This document shows, piece after piece, positions 26,691-35,193 of a stretch of DNA of 64,000 nt (positions are counted from its first letter, which is position 1; the number at the start of each line of letters is the position of its first letter). Position numbers and translations under genes: made by a program. Location of the stretch: the NCBI GenBank assembly GCA_016934675.1, contig JAFGSJ010000108.1, forward strand, positions 1 to 64,000. The letters are read 5' to 3'. The stretch comes from a bacterium (GTDB taxonomy: Bacteria > CSSED10-310 > JAFGSJ01). The notes beneath the pieces were generated by a model. It searched no databases and was not told the origin of the DNA. It was given only the letters and a program-made list of their open reading frames with translations.

Positions 26691-27834
26691 TAAATTGCCG
26701 GATGAAACGACGCCTCACCGCATCCTGACTGAATTGCTGTACATGGGCCAGACCTTCTTCCACCAGTTCCTGCCGCAGCGTCTCACTCCGGAGCAGAGTG
26801 ATCACCTTCTGGGCAAAGAGCGAGGCATTCCCGCTTGGAACAATGAAATCATGTTGTTTCGCCGATGTATAACTATAAGTCCCGCCCCGGCCATCCGAGG
26901 CGACAAAGGGTACACCGGCTGCCATGGCTTCCAATAAGGTCCTCGAGAACTCTTCATAGAGCGAGGGCATGATAAAGAGGTCGGCAGCTTTGTAATAGAG
27001 CGGGATGTTCTGGTTGGGAACACTTCCATATAAAACAAAAGAACTTTCCAGGTTGCTGGCCGTAATCTCCTGCTCGATAACAGACCGTTCAGAACCATCA
27101 CCCACCACGACAAAAAGAACATCAGGAACCGAATCCGTTACGATCCTGGCAATAGATACGAGTTGCGTGCCGCCTTTACCCTTCTCGAGTCCATGTACGA
27201 AAAGAACAACCTGCTTGTTGACGGGCAGATTTAATCTGGTCCGATACAGATCACGTTGGCCCGATCCGGGTGAAAAGCGTTCCAAGTCAAGATAATTGGG
27301 TAATACCATGATTCGATTGAGCGGTATCCGGAAGAGACGATGGTAATGTTGTTTCATGAAGTCAGAACCCGTGACCAGGGTCTGGATGAACATGCTGCCC
27401 CACCGGAACAGGAGAAAGCCCGGTGAATACAGGCTGACATTGTGCTCCCGCAGCAGAACGTCAAGCATGATACAATGCCAGAAATACGTCCGCCCCCCCA
27501 GGAGCCGGGTCAAGAGTGAAGCGAAGATGGCCGGCCCGAAAGTATAATGACAATAGAAGAAGCGATACCCCTCACGATATGCCCGCCATATTTCACGAAA
27601 AAGCCACCAGCGTTTGTTCCGGTTGTCAGGACAGACCCGGACCGAGGAAACCTGTGAAAAATGAGGTGTTTCATGGGCTTGGGCAATGATGAGTCTGAGG
27701 TCCAATTCCCGAGCCAGCTCCTCGATGAAGGAATACAGGTGATAATAATGCCGGTCCGTACGGGCCTCGTATTTTACCAGGACATAACAGAGTTTCCGGC
27801 GAATGTCGGGCCCTGTCTTACTCGATTCATTCAT
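26617..27834 (-). CDS. Glycosyltransferase family 4
   Basis: A 405-residue GT-B glycosyltransferase. The C-terminal Rossmann domain shows VLFVHGLEKGKGG, VVVGDGSERSVIEQ and the GT4 nucleotide-sugar motif FIMPSLYEEFSRTLLEAMAA with the catalytic-type E-x7-E pattern. ATG 27834 overlaps the stop of the upstream sulfatase-fold gene (8-bp overlap), which points to translational coupling; the frame is open further up, to an ATG at 27921 inside that gene. It transfers a sugar from a nucleotide sugar to a glycan or lipid acceptor; neither can be named. Its end runs 74 bp into the end of the convergent Mur ligase gene. Confidence 0.88.
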   Translation of the reverse strand: MNESSKTGPDIRRKLCYVLVKYEARTDRHYYHLYSFIEELARELDLRLIIAQAHETPHFSQVSSVRVCPDNRNKRWWLFREIWRAYREGYRFFYCHYTFGPAIFASLLTRLLGGRTYFWHCIMLDVLLREHNVSLYSPGFLLFRWGSMFIQTLVTGSDFMKQHYHRLFRIPLNRIMVLPNYLDLERFSPGSGQRDLYRTRLNLPVNKQVVLFVHGLEKGKGGTQLVSIARIVTDSVPDVLFVVVGDGSERSVIEQEITASNLESSFVLYGSVPNQNIPLYYKAADLFIMPSLYEEFSRTLLEAMAAGVPFVASDGRGGTYSYTSAKQHDFIVPSGNASLFAQKVITLLRSETLRQELVEEGLAHVQQFSQDAVRRRFIRQFITERPQDGPGSSGQNQSGCHLGPP

Positions 27835-29554
27835 GGATATATCCCAGGGCCTGAAGTTGACGGATAGCTTCAGCGCTCGGCTTGTTTGCCTCGAAGACAA
27901 CAAGCCGCAGTGAGGGTTCAAGTGTACTCATGAGCGTGCGATATTGTTCGATCGTCTGGTCCGTATTCATGCTATTGTGCAATTCGCGAGGGTCCTCGAG
28001 CAAATCAAAATACTCCTCTTCTCCTCCGGGGTGGCGGATATATTTCCGCGATTCAGTCCGCAACGAAAATGACTTCTGGTCGAGATGCAGATCGTGGTTT
28101 CCCCCACTCAGGAAAAAACGATCCCCGTTTTCAGATAGGGCAATCCGATCGGAATCACCAGCATTCTCCATACAGGACAACAAAGAGACAAGATTGTGTG
28201 AGTTGCGGGTGGGCTCCGCTTGAATACCGGCCCGGTCAAGAAGAGTAGCATATAGATCCAGCAGCATGACTAAACGTGAACAGAAAAGCGGTCCGGAAGC
28301 TTGTTCGGGAAAACGCAGGAGCAGCGGGACTCGCAGTGAAGGGTCGGTCAATTTCTCGGCATGAAAAAAATAGTAATTGTGCTCAGTCAAACTCTCACCA
28401 TGATCTGAAGCAAATATTATGGAAGTCCTGTCCATGACTCGATCGGGAAGAATCGAGAGGGTGCGAAAGAGGTCTTCGAGCGAGCGATCAACTTCGGTGA
28501 CTTCACCATCATATAAAGCTGAGATATGGACCATATCATCGTGGGACACGATCAGATCGCCCATATGAATGTCCAGAATGGTTTGAAAATCACCCCGGTA
28601 CTGACCAGAATAACCTTGATCGTACAATCGATCATATGGTCTCTGCGGTTGATAGGGCATATGCGGGTCATAATAGTGTAACCACAGAAAGAAAGGCTGT
28701 TGTGCCGCAATCTCGGGCAGATACCATTTGATCCGTTTGTTCAATTCTCCAGCCCTGATTTCCGAAGTTCGCCATCCGAACAAAGAAGCCAGTAAGCGGA
28801 CCGGCATGCTCTGAATATAACGCTGATCGTAATTGTAGAAAAAAAAGCGATCATCATAATAATCGAATCCCCTGGACAAACCGGACACGTCCCCATCGAC
28901 CGCAGCGGAGGAGACAAAAGCCGCCGTGGCATAACCCTGTTCCCGAAGGATTTCCGCCACCAGGGCACAGTCCGGACGACAGGCCATGCCATTATAACGC
29001 CCGCCGTGCTCAAACGGATACAAACCACTGAACAATGACTGATGTGAGGGTGCAGTGATCGGTATCTGACAGACTGCCTGAGTGAACAGGTGGGCCTTCC
29101 GTGAAAAACGGTCCAAAGCGGGCGTATATATGTCCGGATTACCATAACAACCCAATCGGTCCTGTCTTAGTGTATCGACAATGATCAGGATTATATTTTC
29201 CTTTTGAGAAGAGCAAACCGTACCGATATTCTTACTATCTTGATAAGAGAACGAATCACGGACCTGGGTCGCCAGAGTGGCTGCACCGTACAACACATAC
29301 ACGCACAGAAAGGGCCAGAATAACTGGACCGCTTTACACTTGTGGATGAGACCAATCATCCGAATGATCCCCTGCGAAACGGACCATATCACCAAAACGA
29401 CTATCGTTTCTACAAGGATATTGAATAGAAAAAAAAGGATTGTTTCATTGATAGTCGTACTCAGCCTGAAACCGAAATATCCGGTAATGGATTCGACCAG
29501 ACCAAGACCGGCTCCCAGGACCAATAACCAGAAACATGTCGTGCGGGTTGCCAT
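27827..29554 (-). CDS. Membrane-anchored sulfatase-fold enzyme with a Thr-Ala-Pro site
   Basis: A 575-residue protein: three membrane helices in residues 5-98, then an alkaline-phosphatase-superfamily domain. Metal-binding D127 is in LIIVDTLRQDRLGCYG, and FASDHGESLTEHNYY carries the second metal site. The nucleophile position reads I166-T167-A-P-S-H instead of C/S-x-P-x-R, so a formylglycine-dependent sulfatase is unlikely. The membrane-plus-catalytic layout and threonine nucleophile are those of LtaS/EptA-type phosphoglycerol or phosphoethanolamine transferases, although the surrounding motifs stay sulfatase-like. It is coupled to a downstream GT4 gene, which suggests modification of a surface glycan. 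C-terminus LQALGYIHE resembles that of 15591-16916. Confidence 0.8.
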   Translation of the reverse strand: MATRTTCFWLLVLGAGLGLVESITGYFGFRLSTTINETILFFLFNILVETIVVLVIWSVSQGIIRMIGLIHKCKAVQLFWPFLCVYVLYGAATLATQVRDSFSYQDSKNIGTVCSSQKENIILIIVDTLRQDRLGCYGNPDIYTPALDRFSRKAHLFTQAVCQIPITAPSHQSLFSGLYPFEHGGRYNGMACRPDCALVAEILREQGYATAAFVSSAAVDGDVSGLSRGFDYYDDRFFFYNYDQRYIQSMPVRLLASLFGWRTSEIRAGELNKRIKWYLPEIAAQQPFFLWLHYYDPHMPYQPQRPYDRLYDQGYSGQYRGDFQTILDIHMGDLIVSHDDMVHISALYDGEVTEVDRSLEDLFRTLSILPDRVMDRTSIIFASDHGESLTEHNYYFFHAEKLTDPSLRVPLLLRFPEQASGPLFCSRLVMLLDLYATLLDRAGIQAEPTRNSHNLVSLLSCMENAGDSDRIALSENGDRFFLSGGNHDLHLDQKSFSLRTESRKYIRHPGGEEEYFDLLEDPRELHNSMNTDQTIEQYRTLMSTLEPSLRLVVFEANKPSAEAIRQLQALGYIHE

Positions 29555-29596
29555 CTCTGTCAGAATACCGTTTCCTCACGTCAGAAGACGCAGTCT

Positions 29597-30331
29597 TTAT
29601 ATGAGTCCGCTCATCTTTAACAGGGATTGCAGGAAAATATTGGCTTCCTCGACGCGTCCCTTGTCCTTGGATTCTAATGAAAGCCGGATACGTTGATCAG
29701 GCTCCATAGAGAGCGGATAAGAACCGACCTGAATCTCCGGGAATTTACTGACCACACTGTTCAGTATAGGCACCAATCGCGCTTCGTCAACCCTGATCTC
29801 TATTTCTTTGCGATAATAAGGCGTGCAGCGAAACTCTTCCTGGATACCCTCGAATTTCGTCACCAATATTTCGGGAATACCGGGAAAAATGTATATGTTC
29901 TCCACCTTGATCACCGGAAAGGTCATCTTATCTTTTCCGAGCAGCTCCATTCCTTCGGGTACCAGTGCCATTTTCAGCCAGGAAAGATCATGTTCGTCAT
30001 CCAAATGCTTCCGAATCAGAGCATCGAGATAGGGATCTGCATAGAGCGGCTTGCCCAGACCCTGGGCAATGGAGGCCATGGTCACATCATCATGGGTCGG
30101 GCCCACACCGCCGGCCACTAAAACAAAATCATACTGCCGTGACAAGGTCTTGATCTCGTGGGCTATCTCCTGGGGCTCATCAGGAATAGTGATAATCCGG
30201 TTAACCCTAACACCTAGTTCGTGCAACTTACGGCAAAAATAATGTGAATTACTGTCTTGGATACGACCGTTCAGGATTTCATTGCCGATTATGACAATCA
30301 CCGCTTGCTTATCCGATGAGTGCTCAGTCAT
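29597..30331 (-). CDS. CinA-like molybdopterin-binding-domain protein (short form)
   Basis: A 244-residue protein with the MoCF-biosynthesis fold: IVIIGNEILNGRIQDSNSHY at the N-terminus, then VLVAGGVGPTHDDVTMASIAQGLG, the hallmark of CinA/MoeA-like nucleotide-binding domains. It lacks the C-terminal nicotinamide-nucleotide amidase domain found in full-length CinA. Such short proteins occur widely and resemble the FAD/ADP-ribose pyrophosphatase part of CinA. ATG 30331 follows AAAGGGG; an ATG seven codons upstream is less well placed. It starts the CinA-like - sulfatase-fold - GT4 series, with 42 bp to the next gene. Confidence 0.85.
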   Translation of the reverse strand: MTEHSSDKQAVIVIIGNEILNGRIQDSNSHYFCRKLHELGVRVNRIITIPDEPQEIAHEIKTLSRQYDFVLVAGGVGPTHDDVTMASIAQGLGKPLYADPYLDALIRKHLDDEHDLSWLKMALVPEGMELLGKDKMTFPVIKVENIYIFPGIPEILVTKFEGIQEEFRCTPYYRKEIEIRVDEARLVPILNSVVSKFPEIQVGSYPLSMEPDQRIRLSLESKDKGRVEEANIFLQSLLKMSGLI

Positions 30332-30578
30332 ATCAACCCCTTTCACAAGCATGTGGCCCTTTTACTCGATCAATGTTTGATCTCTCGACCCGATCTGCGA
30401 ATGAGAGCGTAAAAAACGCTGCGCATGGTTGCCATGCGATCCACAACATCGTCACTATACCTGAAACTACAGAAAAGAGTCAATGATCAGTTATAAAGAT
30501 TTAGCCTGTTCCATGTGATATATGATAGACCATCCGTTAGCACTATTGAAAGCTGTGGAAAAAAAAAGGGAGGTCATT

Positions 30579-30917
30579 ATGTCAAATTGTGCGTGGGTCA
30601 AGGAATTTCCCGGAGCAATCACAGTCGTTGATAGAGAGGGTATCATCCTGAACATGAATGATAAAGCAGTGAAAACTTTCCAGGACTATGGTGGCGAAAA
30701 ACTCATCGGCACAAGTGTTCTATCATGTCATCCCGAGCCCGCCCGGACCAAACTCCAGGAATTACTCGAAACCGGGCAGCAAAATGTGTACACCATCGAA
30801 AAAAAAGGCACGAAAAAACTGATCTTTCAAACACCCTGGTATCAAGAAGGCAAATACAATGGCTTAGTCGAACTCTCTTTGGAAATCCCGCTCGATCTAC
30901 CTCACTTTATCCGCTAA
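30579..30917 (+). CDS. Stand-alone PAS-domain protein
   Basis: A 112-residue protein that is essentially one PAS domain: AITVVDREGIILNMNDKAVK, then LIGTSVLSCHPEPARTKLQE and a C-terminal sheet IFQTPWYQEGKYNGLVEL. The C-H-P-E-P segment is common in a PAS subgroup near DUF438-type proteins. No output domain is attached, so it would act by protein-protein contact. GGGAGGT precedes ATG 30579; an upstream ATG at 30522 lacks a site. It converges on pilT with 17 bp between the stops. Confidence 0.8.
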   Translation: MSNCAWVKEFPGAITVVDREGIILNMNDKAVKTFQDYGGEKLIGTSVLSCHPEPARTKLQELLETGQQNVYTIEKKGTKKLIFQTPWYQEGKYNGLVELSLEIPLDLPHFIR

Positions 30918-30934
30918 AAGCGGCAGGTGGGTAT

Positions 30935-32140
30935 TCATTTATCGAAATCGAAAATATCATCCGTGGGACTTTTAGGCTCATCGACTATGCTGGGGCCCTT
31001 ATCATCATCGAATGAATAGGTGGAATCATCCATGACCGATTCCATGTCTTGCAGGGCTGCATCGGCTGTGGAACTGATTCCCTTGAGTTTGAGCTTGAAA
31101 TCGTCGACATTCGAGCAGCTTCTCAGGGCAACATCTTCGGTGATCAGGCCTTTGCGGAGCAGTTTCATGATGGATTGATCAAAGGTTTGCATGCCGTATT
31201 GTGAGACACCCTGTTCGATAGCATCGTGGATCAGTCGCGTTTTCTCTTTTTCAATGACACACTCTCGAATGAGGGCGGTGGCAATCATGACCTCGACTGC
31301 CGGGACACGTCCCTTGCCATCCTGGCGGGGCAACAGACGTTGCGAAATGACCCCCTTCAGGACTGAGGCAAGCTGCAGACGAATCTGTTTCTGCTGATAC
31401 GGTGGAAAAACGGAGATAATCCGGTTGATGGTTTCGGTTGCATCGATGGTATGCAAAGTCGAGAAAACAAGATGTCCTGTTTCGGCAGCGGTCAAAGCAG
31501 TTTCAATGGTTTCATAATCGCGCATTTCACCAACGAGAATGATATCGGGGTCTTGACGCAAGGCACTTTTCAGGGCCTTGGCAAATTCGATGGTATCGGC
31601 ACCGATCTCTCGTTGATTGACGATACTCTTCTTGTCGCGGTGAAGATATTCGATCGGGTCCTCGATGGTCATGATATGTGTGGTCCGGTTCGAATTGACA
31701 TGATCGATCATGCCGGCCAATGTAGTCGATTTACCACTCCCAGTCGTCCCTGTGACCAGCACCAGACCGCGCTCCTCCATAGCCAATTTTTCGAGAACGG
31801 GAGGAAGGTCCAATTCACGGACCGTCTTGATCTTAACGGGGATGACCCGAAGGACTAAACCGACCGTGCCCCTCTGTTGAAAAACATTGCAGCGAAAGCG
31901 GCCCAAGCCTGGAACCGAATAGGCCAAATCAATTTCATGGTCTTCTTTGAACTTCTGCTTTTGGGCATTGTTCATCAGACTGAATGCCATCTGGATCGTG
32001 TCTTCCTGCATCAGTCGCTTTTTCTCGATCATGGGCACCAACTTTCCATCGATCCGAATGATGGGTTGTGAGCCGACTTTCAAATGCAGGTCCGATGCTT
32101 TTCGTTCGGTTGCAGTCCTTAACAGTTCATTGATATCCAT
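30935..32140 (-). CDS. pilT: Type IV pilus retraction ATPase PilT
   Basis: A 401-residue hexameric ATPase that depolymerises type IV pili. Walker A GTTGSGKS is at residues 131-138; the Asp box TIEDPIEYLH, Walker B LVGEMRDYETIETALTAAET and the His box HLVFSTLHT follow in order. N-terminal ASDLHLKVGSQP is the PilT/PilU start. The last 45 residues form an acidic, low-complexity tail not seen in typical PilT of about 345-360 residues. No other pilus genes are in the window, so the machine is encoded elsewhere. It has its own strong promoter directly behind the recA terminator. PilU is the main alternative. Confidence 0.93.
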   Translation of the reverse strand: MDINELLRTATERKASDLHLKVGSQPIIRIDGKLVPMIEKKRLMQEDTIQMAFSLMNNAQKQKFKEDHEIDLAYSVPGLGRFRCNVFQQRGTVGLVLRVIPVKIKTVRELDLPPVLEKLAMEERGLVLVTGTTGSGKSTTLAGMIDHVNSNRTTHIMTIEDPIEYLHRDKKSIVNQREIGADTIEFAKALKSALRQDPDIILVGEMRDYETIETALTAAETGHLVFSTLHTIDATETINRIISVFPPYQQKQIRLQLASVLKGVISQRLLPRQDGKGRVPAVEVMIATALIRECVIEKEKTRLIHDAIEQGVSQYGMQTFDQSIMKLLRKGLITEDVALRSCSNVDDFKLKLKGISSTADAALQDMESVMDDSTYSFDDDKGPSIVDEPKSPTDDIFDFDK

Positions 32141-32200
32141 ATGGCCTATCCTTCTTGAGAAGACTTACAAAGATGCTCTCCATGTGCCAAACCTGGTATA

Positions 32201-32229
32201 ATAATACTCATCATAATCCATTCTGTCAA
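32201..32229 (-). promoter_or_regulatory. Promoter of pilT
   Basis: On the minus strand: TTGACA (32229-32224), exactly 17 bases, TATTAT (32206-32201). This is a near-consensus sigma-70 promoter about 60 bp upstream of pilT and one base beyond the recA terminator's T-run. Confidence 0.65.
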
Positions 32230-32263
32230 TAAAAAAAAACAACCCGGACCACGGACAACCGGG
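32230..32263 (-). terminator. Rho-independent terminator after recA
   Basis: On the minus strand a CCCGG/CCGGG stem (arms 32263-32259 and 32247-32243) is followed by GTTG and a run of nine T (32239-32231). It starts a few bases after the recA stop and separates recA from pilT. Confidence 0.75.
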
Positions 32264-32267
32264 CCCA

Positions 32268-33308
32268 TTATTCCTTGGGTTGATCGGACGTGGCTTCAGA
32301 TGGCTCCAGGCCTAGTTTAGCCTTGACCTTGCCGTTGATCGTGTTGAAAATATCAGGATTATCCTTGAGAAATTTCTTGGCATTCTCCCGTCCCTGGCCG
32401 AGCCTGATTTCATCAAAGGCAAACCATGAGCCCGTTTTCTGGACCAAACCGAGATCGATCGCAAAATCGATGAGTTCGCCCGTTTTCGAGATGCCTTCAC
32501 CGAACATAATGTCGAATTCAGCTTCCTTGAACGGTGGGGCTACTTTATTCTTAACAACTTTTACCTTGGTCCGGGAACCGACATTTTCCGTACCTTCCTT
32601 GATTGCCGCCAGACGACGAATATCCAGTCGGACCGAAGCATAGAACTTCAGGGCCCGACCACCGGTCGTGGTTTCAGGATTACCAAACATGATCCCGATC
32701 TTTTCCCTGATCTGATTGATAAAAATGATCAAACAATGCGATTTGGCGACGACAGAGGTCAATTTGCGCATGGCTTGCGACATGAGCCGGGCCTGGAGTC
32801 CCACGTGCGAATCGCCCATCTCGCCTTCGATTTCTGCTTTCGGGACCAGGGCCGCGACCGAGTCGATTACCATGACGTCCACGGCATTACTCCGGACCAG
32901 GGCCTCGGCTATTTCCAGGGCCTGCTCACCATTATCCGGCTGTGAAATGAGTAATTCATCAATTTTGACCCCGAGCAGGCGGGCATATTTGGGGTCCAGA
33001 GCGTGTTCAGCATCGATGAACGCAGCGATACCGCCATCCCGTTGAGCTTCGGCTACAATATGCAATGAGAGTGTGGTTTTACCTGAAGATTCAGGTCCGA
33101 AGATTTCAATGATCCGGCCACGTGGCACACCACCGATACCAAGGGCCAGGTCCAGGGCCAGCGAACCGGTCGAGATCGAGGGCACATTCTTGATGATGTC
33201 CGCCTCACCGAGTCTCATGATCGTGCCCTTGCCAAATTGCCGTTCAATTTGGGAGACAGCTACTTCGATCGCTTTTTCTTTTTCATTCTTTTTTTCTTTA
33301 TCGGCCAT
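32268..33308 (-). CDS. recA: Recombinase RecA
   Basis: A 346-residue RecA. Walker [10 protein letters not shown] is at residues 71-79, Walker [11 protein letters not shown] near 145, and the L1/L2 DNA-binding loops include [14 protein letters not shown] and [21 protein letters not shown]. Length is standard. AGGAG precedes ATG 33308, and the gene begins 12 bp after thpR, so it is probably transcribed from further upstream through thpR. It promotes strand exchange in recombinational repair and LexA cleavage. It ends at a clear terminator. Confidence 0.98.
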   Translation of the reverse strand: MADKEKKNEKEKAIEVAVSQIERQFGKGTIMRLGEADIIKNVPSISTGSLALDLALGIGGVPRGRIIEIFGPESSGKTTLSLHIVAEAQRDGGIAAFIDAEHALDPKYARLLGVKIDELLISQPDNGEQALEIAEALVRSNAVDVMVIDSVAALVPKAEIEGEMGDSHVGLQARLMSQAMRKLTSVVAKSHCLIIFINQIREKIGIMFGNPETTTGGRALKFYASVRLDIRRLAAIKEGTENVGSRTKVKVVKNKVAPPFKEAEFDIMFGEGISKTGELIDFAIDLGLVQKTGSWFAFDEIRLGQGRENAKKFLKDNPDIFNTINGKVKAKLGLEPSEATSDQPKE

Positions 33309-33320
33309 AATTTTCTCCTT

Positions 33321-33917
33321 CTAGTTCATTCCCGAGAACGTGAATGTCTCGAGAACGGTATATTCTGCTCCCGATGGACGTAATATGCTTTGAAACAATT
33401 TGATACAGTGCACGGGCATGGTTAGTGAAAAGAGCTGTTTATCCTTTACAATTTCCGGAAAAAGATGGTCGACCGGACTGGGATACTTCAAACGGGCCAG
33501 GGTGAGATGAGGCGAGAAAGCCCTTTTTTCGCGGCCAATTTTCAAACGCGAGTCCAGTTCATGCTCGATGTGTTTCTGGAGAGCAACAAGTTGCTCCCGG
33601 CCTTGATCGATACCAATCCAGAGCACACGGGCCTTGCCCGGATGCGGAAAAGCCCCGACCTCGTTCAAACTCAGCCTGAAAGGGGAAAACTGCGGCATAA
33701 TCTGGGCCAGAACGCCGCTGATTCTCTCGACCAGGACCTGTTGGATCTCACCCAGGAACTTCAAGGTCAGATGAATACCCTCAGGCTTTACCAAACGTAA
33801 AGGTGCGTTACACTTACCCAGACGCTCCTGGATATTCCGGAGCAGGTCTTTTATCGCCAGATCAAGTTCGATGGCAATAAAACACCTTAACTCTTGGTCA
33901 CGTTGTTTCTGAGACAT
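33321..33917 (-). CDS. thpR: RNA 2',3'-cyclic phosphodiesterase
   Basis: A 198-residue member of the 2H phosphoesterase family (LigT/ThpR), which opens 2',3'-cyclic phosphates of RNA ends. Both H-x-T-L motifs are present: H49-L-T-L in GIHLTLKFLG and H137-L-T-L in SPHLTLARLK. GGGAG precedes ATG 33917. The gene overlaps the preceding small ORF by 31 bp and is followed 12 bp later by recA, an order also seen in several other lineages. Confidence 0.93.
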   Translation of the reverse strand: MSQKQRDQELRCFIAIELDLAIKDLLRNIQERLGKCNAPLRLVKPEGIHLTLKFLGEIQQVLVERISGVLAQIMPQFSPFRLSLNEVGAFPHPGKARVLWIGIDQGREQLVALQKHIEHELDSRLKIGREKRAFSPHLTLARLKYPSPVDHLFPEIVKDKQLFSLTMPVHCIKLFQSILRPSGAEYTVLETFTFSGMN

Positions 33918-34189
33918 TCCAGATACTCCCTGACTTCCGGCAGAATATAAATGTCATCGAGTTGACACGTTTTCAGAACATCGGCCAGGACCTCGATCCT
34001 GTCCCTGAGGGCCAGATCTTTGTTGATCAGGACCATGGCCTGGTCCTTGACCCGACAGAACCCGCCGGGGCCCTCGATCCCCTTTTCATACGACACCACA
34101 ATATCCAATCGGGAGGCTACTTCTTCGAGCCGTTCGAGCATGAGACTCTGAGAATAGCCTGACTTCTTCATTTTTACGATCCGGACCAT
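33887..34189 (-). CDS. Small conserved-looking protein upstream of thpR-recA
   Basis: A 100-residue protein without a recognisable domain. It has an EGPGGFCRVKDQAMVLINKD segment and an alternating pattern of charged and hydrophobic residues that suggests a compact alpha/beta fold. The sequence GGGGAA just before ATG 34189 supports that start; a second ATG six codons later is possible. Its 3' end overlaps thpR by 31 bp, so it is very likely cotranscribed with thpR and recA. I cannot assign a function. Confidence 0.7.
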   Translation of the reverse strand: MVRIVKMKKSGYSQSLMLERLEEVASRLDIVVSYEKGIEGPGGFCRVKDQAMVLINKDLALRDRIEVLADVLKTCQLDDIYILPEVREYLECLRNNVTKS

Positions 34190-34241
34190 TTCCCCGCCCT
34201 GATTCTGCCCCGTAGCATTCGAGTCATTAATATACTAATGT

Positions 34242-34883
34242 TCAGCCGAGGTCCCAGGTCAAGCGTGCTTGACCAAAAAAGCCCTTCAACAATAATTCGA
34301 ATGAAGATAAATTCTTATGGACCAGAGGCAAGGCACGATCACGGGGTTGACGAATGAACGAAACCTTATAGTATTTCTTGAAATGCGACTGTTGGGGAAA
34401 ATGAGTAAAGGTTAAGGCCGGATCGAGTTCGACCTCTTCGACCCGAAAACTGGCCTGCTCCTCTCCCTCGCAAACCAGATACAGGTTCCAGGCCGGCTCC
34501 TCTTCGGCCAGATTGTTCCACTCATCTTTGGTCGTCATGACCGCCAAGTAAAACTCGACATAACCCTGAAAAAGCTGCTGCTCCCGTTCACGCATGGCCG
34601 CGGCCGTCTCGGGATCGATGTCACGGTCAGCCAGCGTCCTCTCCAGAATGGCCATACGCACATCCCAACTCAAAAAAACGGCGTCGACATCGAGTACGGT
34701 GGACCAGCGATCATGTTTTTGCACATGGCGACTCCACTTCTGGATACATGGTTTAATGGCAAGCGTCTCGGGCAAAGGATCACCCGGCTCCAAAAAAAGG
34801 GGAGGCCCTGTCATGCATCCGGCCAGACAGACCCAGGCCAATACCATGAACCAACCGACACTAAAAAACATTTTCTGCTGCAT
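34242..34883 (-). CDS. Putative lipoprotein of unknown function
   Basis: A 213-residue protein that begins at ATG 34883 (GAAGGA upstream) with a lipoprotein signal peptide, MFFSVGWFMVLAWVCLAGC, whose lipobox LAGC ends at the cysteine to be acylated. Upstream in-frame ATGs would add a charged stretch before the signal and are unlikely. The mature part contains AERTLADRDIDPETAAAMRE-like helices, then a beta-rich region with LYLVCEGEEQASFRVEEVEL. I do not recognise a family. It precedes the small ORF - thpR - recA series by 52 bp and has a good promoter of its own. Confidence 0.75.
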   Translation of the reverse strand: MQQKMFFSVGWFMVLAWVCLAGCMTGPPLFLEPGDPLPETLAIKPCIQKWSRHVQKHDRWSTVLDVDAVFLSWDVRMAILERTLADRDIDPETAAAMREREQQLFQGYVEFYLAVMTTKDEWNNLAEEEPAWNLYLVCEGEEQASFRVEEVELDPALTFTHFPQQSHFKKYYKVSFIRQPRDRALPLVHKNLSSFELLLKGFFGQARLTWDLG

Positions 34884-34932
34884 ACCCGGTTCCTTCTTCC
34901 TCGTTTGAATTCCCTCTCGTTTCAAGGATAGT

Positions 34933-34960
34933 ATTCTAACATGATTGCCGGTATTGTCAA
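34933..34960 (-). promoter_or_regulatory. Promoter of the lipoprotein / recA series
   Basis: On the minus strand: TTGACA (34960-34955), 16 bases, TAGAAT (34938-34933), about 50 bp upstream of the chosen lipoprotein start. It may also feed transcription into thpR-recA. The 310-bp divergent region 34884-35193 holds this promoter and one facing pepC; I see nothing else in it. Confidence 0.6.
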
Positions 34961-34995
34961 GCCTGAATAATGTGCAATAGGACATTTTGTAAAAC

Positions 34996-35024
34996 TTGAC
35001 TTTTTCGGGCGGTCTCCCTATGCA
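34996..35024 (+). promoter_or_regulatory. Possible promoter of the PepC-type gene
   Basis: TTGACT (34996-35001), 17 bases, TATGCA (35019-35024), facing the peptidase gene. The leader would be about 160 bases. The -10 is a moderate match. Confidence 0.4.
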
Positions 35025-35193
35025 CTTAATCTAACCGGCGGGACCCATCGGGCTCATACTGACCATTGGTCGGGAGTACACTACTAGCAATGATGGGTTA
35101 ATGCAGGTATAGGCATAAGCCTGAATACTATCTGGAACAAAACTACCGCGAAACGGCGTATGACGTAGCGGCAAACATGTAAGGAGAACTATC

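Noticed and set aside
30406-30438. Two short hairpins (AGCGT/ACGCT, then CGCATGG/CCATGCG) upstream of the CinA-like gene
   Set aside because: Striking but without a T-run or flanking gene signal; too short to call a small RNA.
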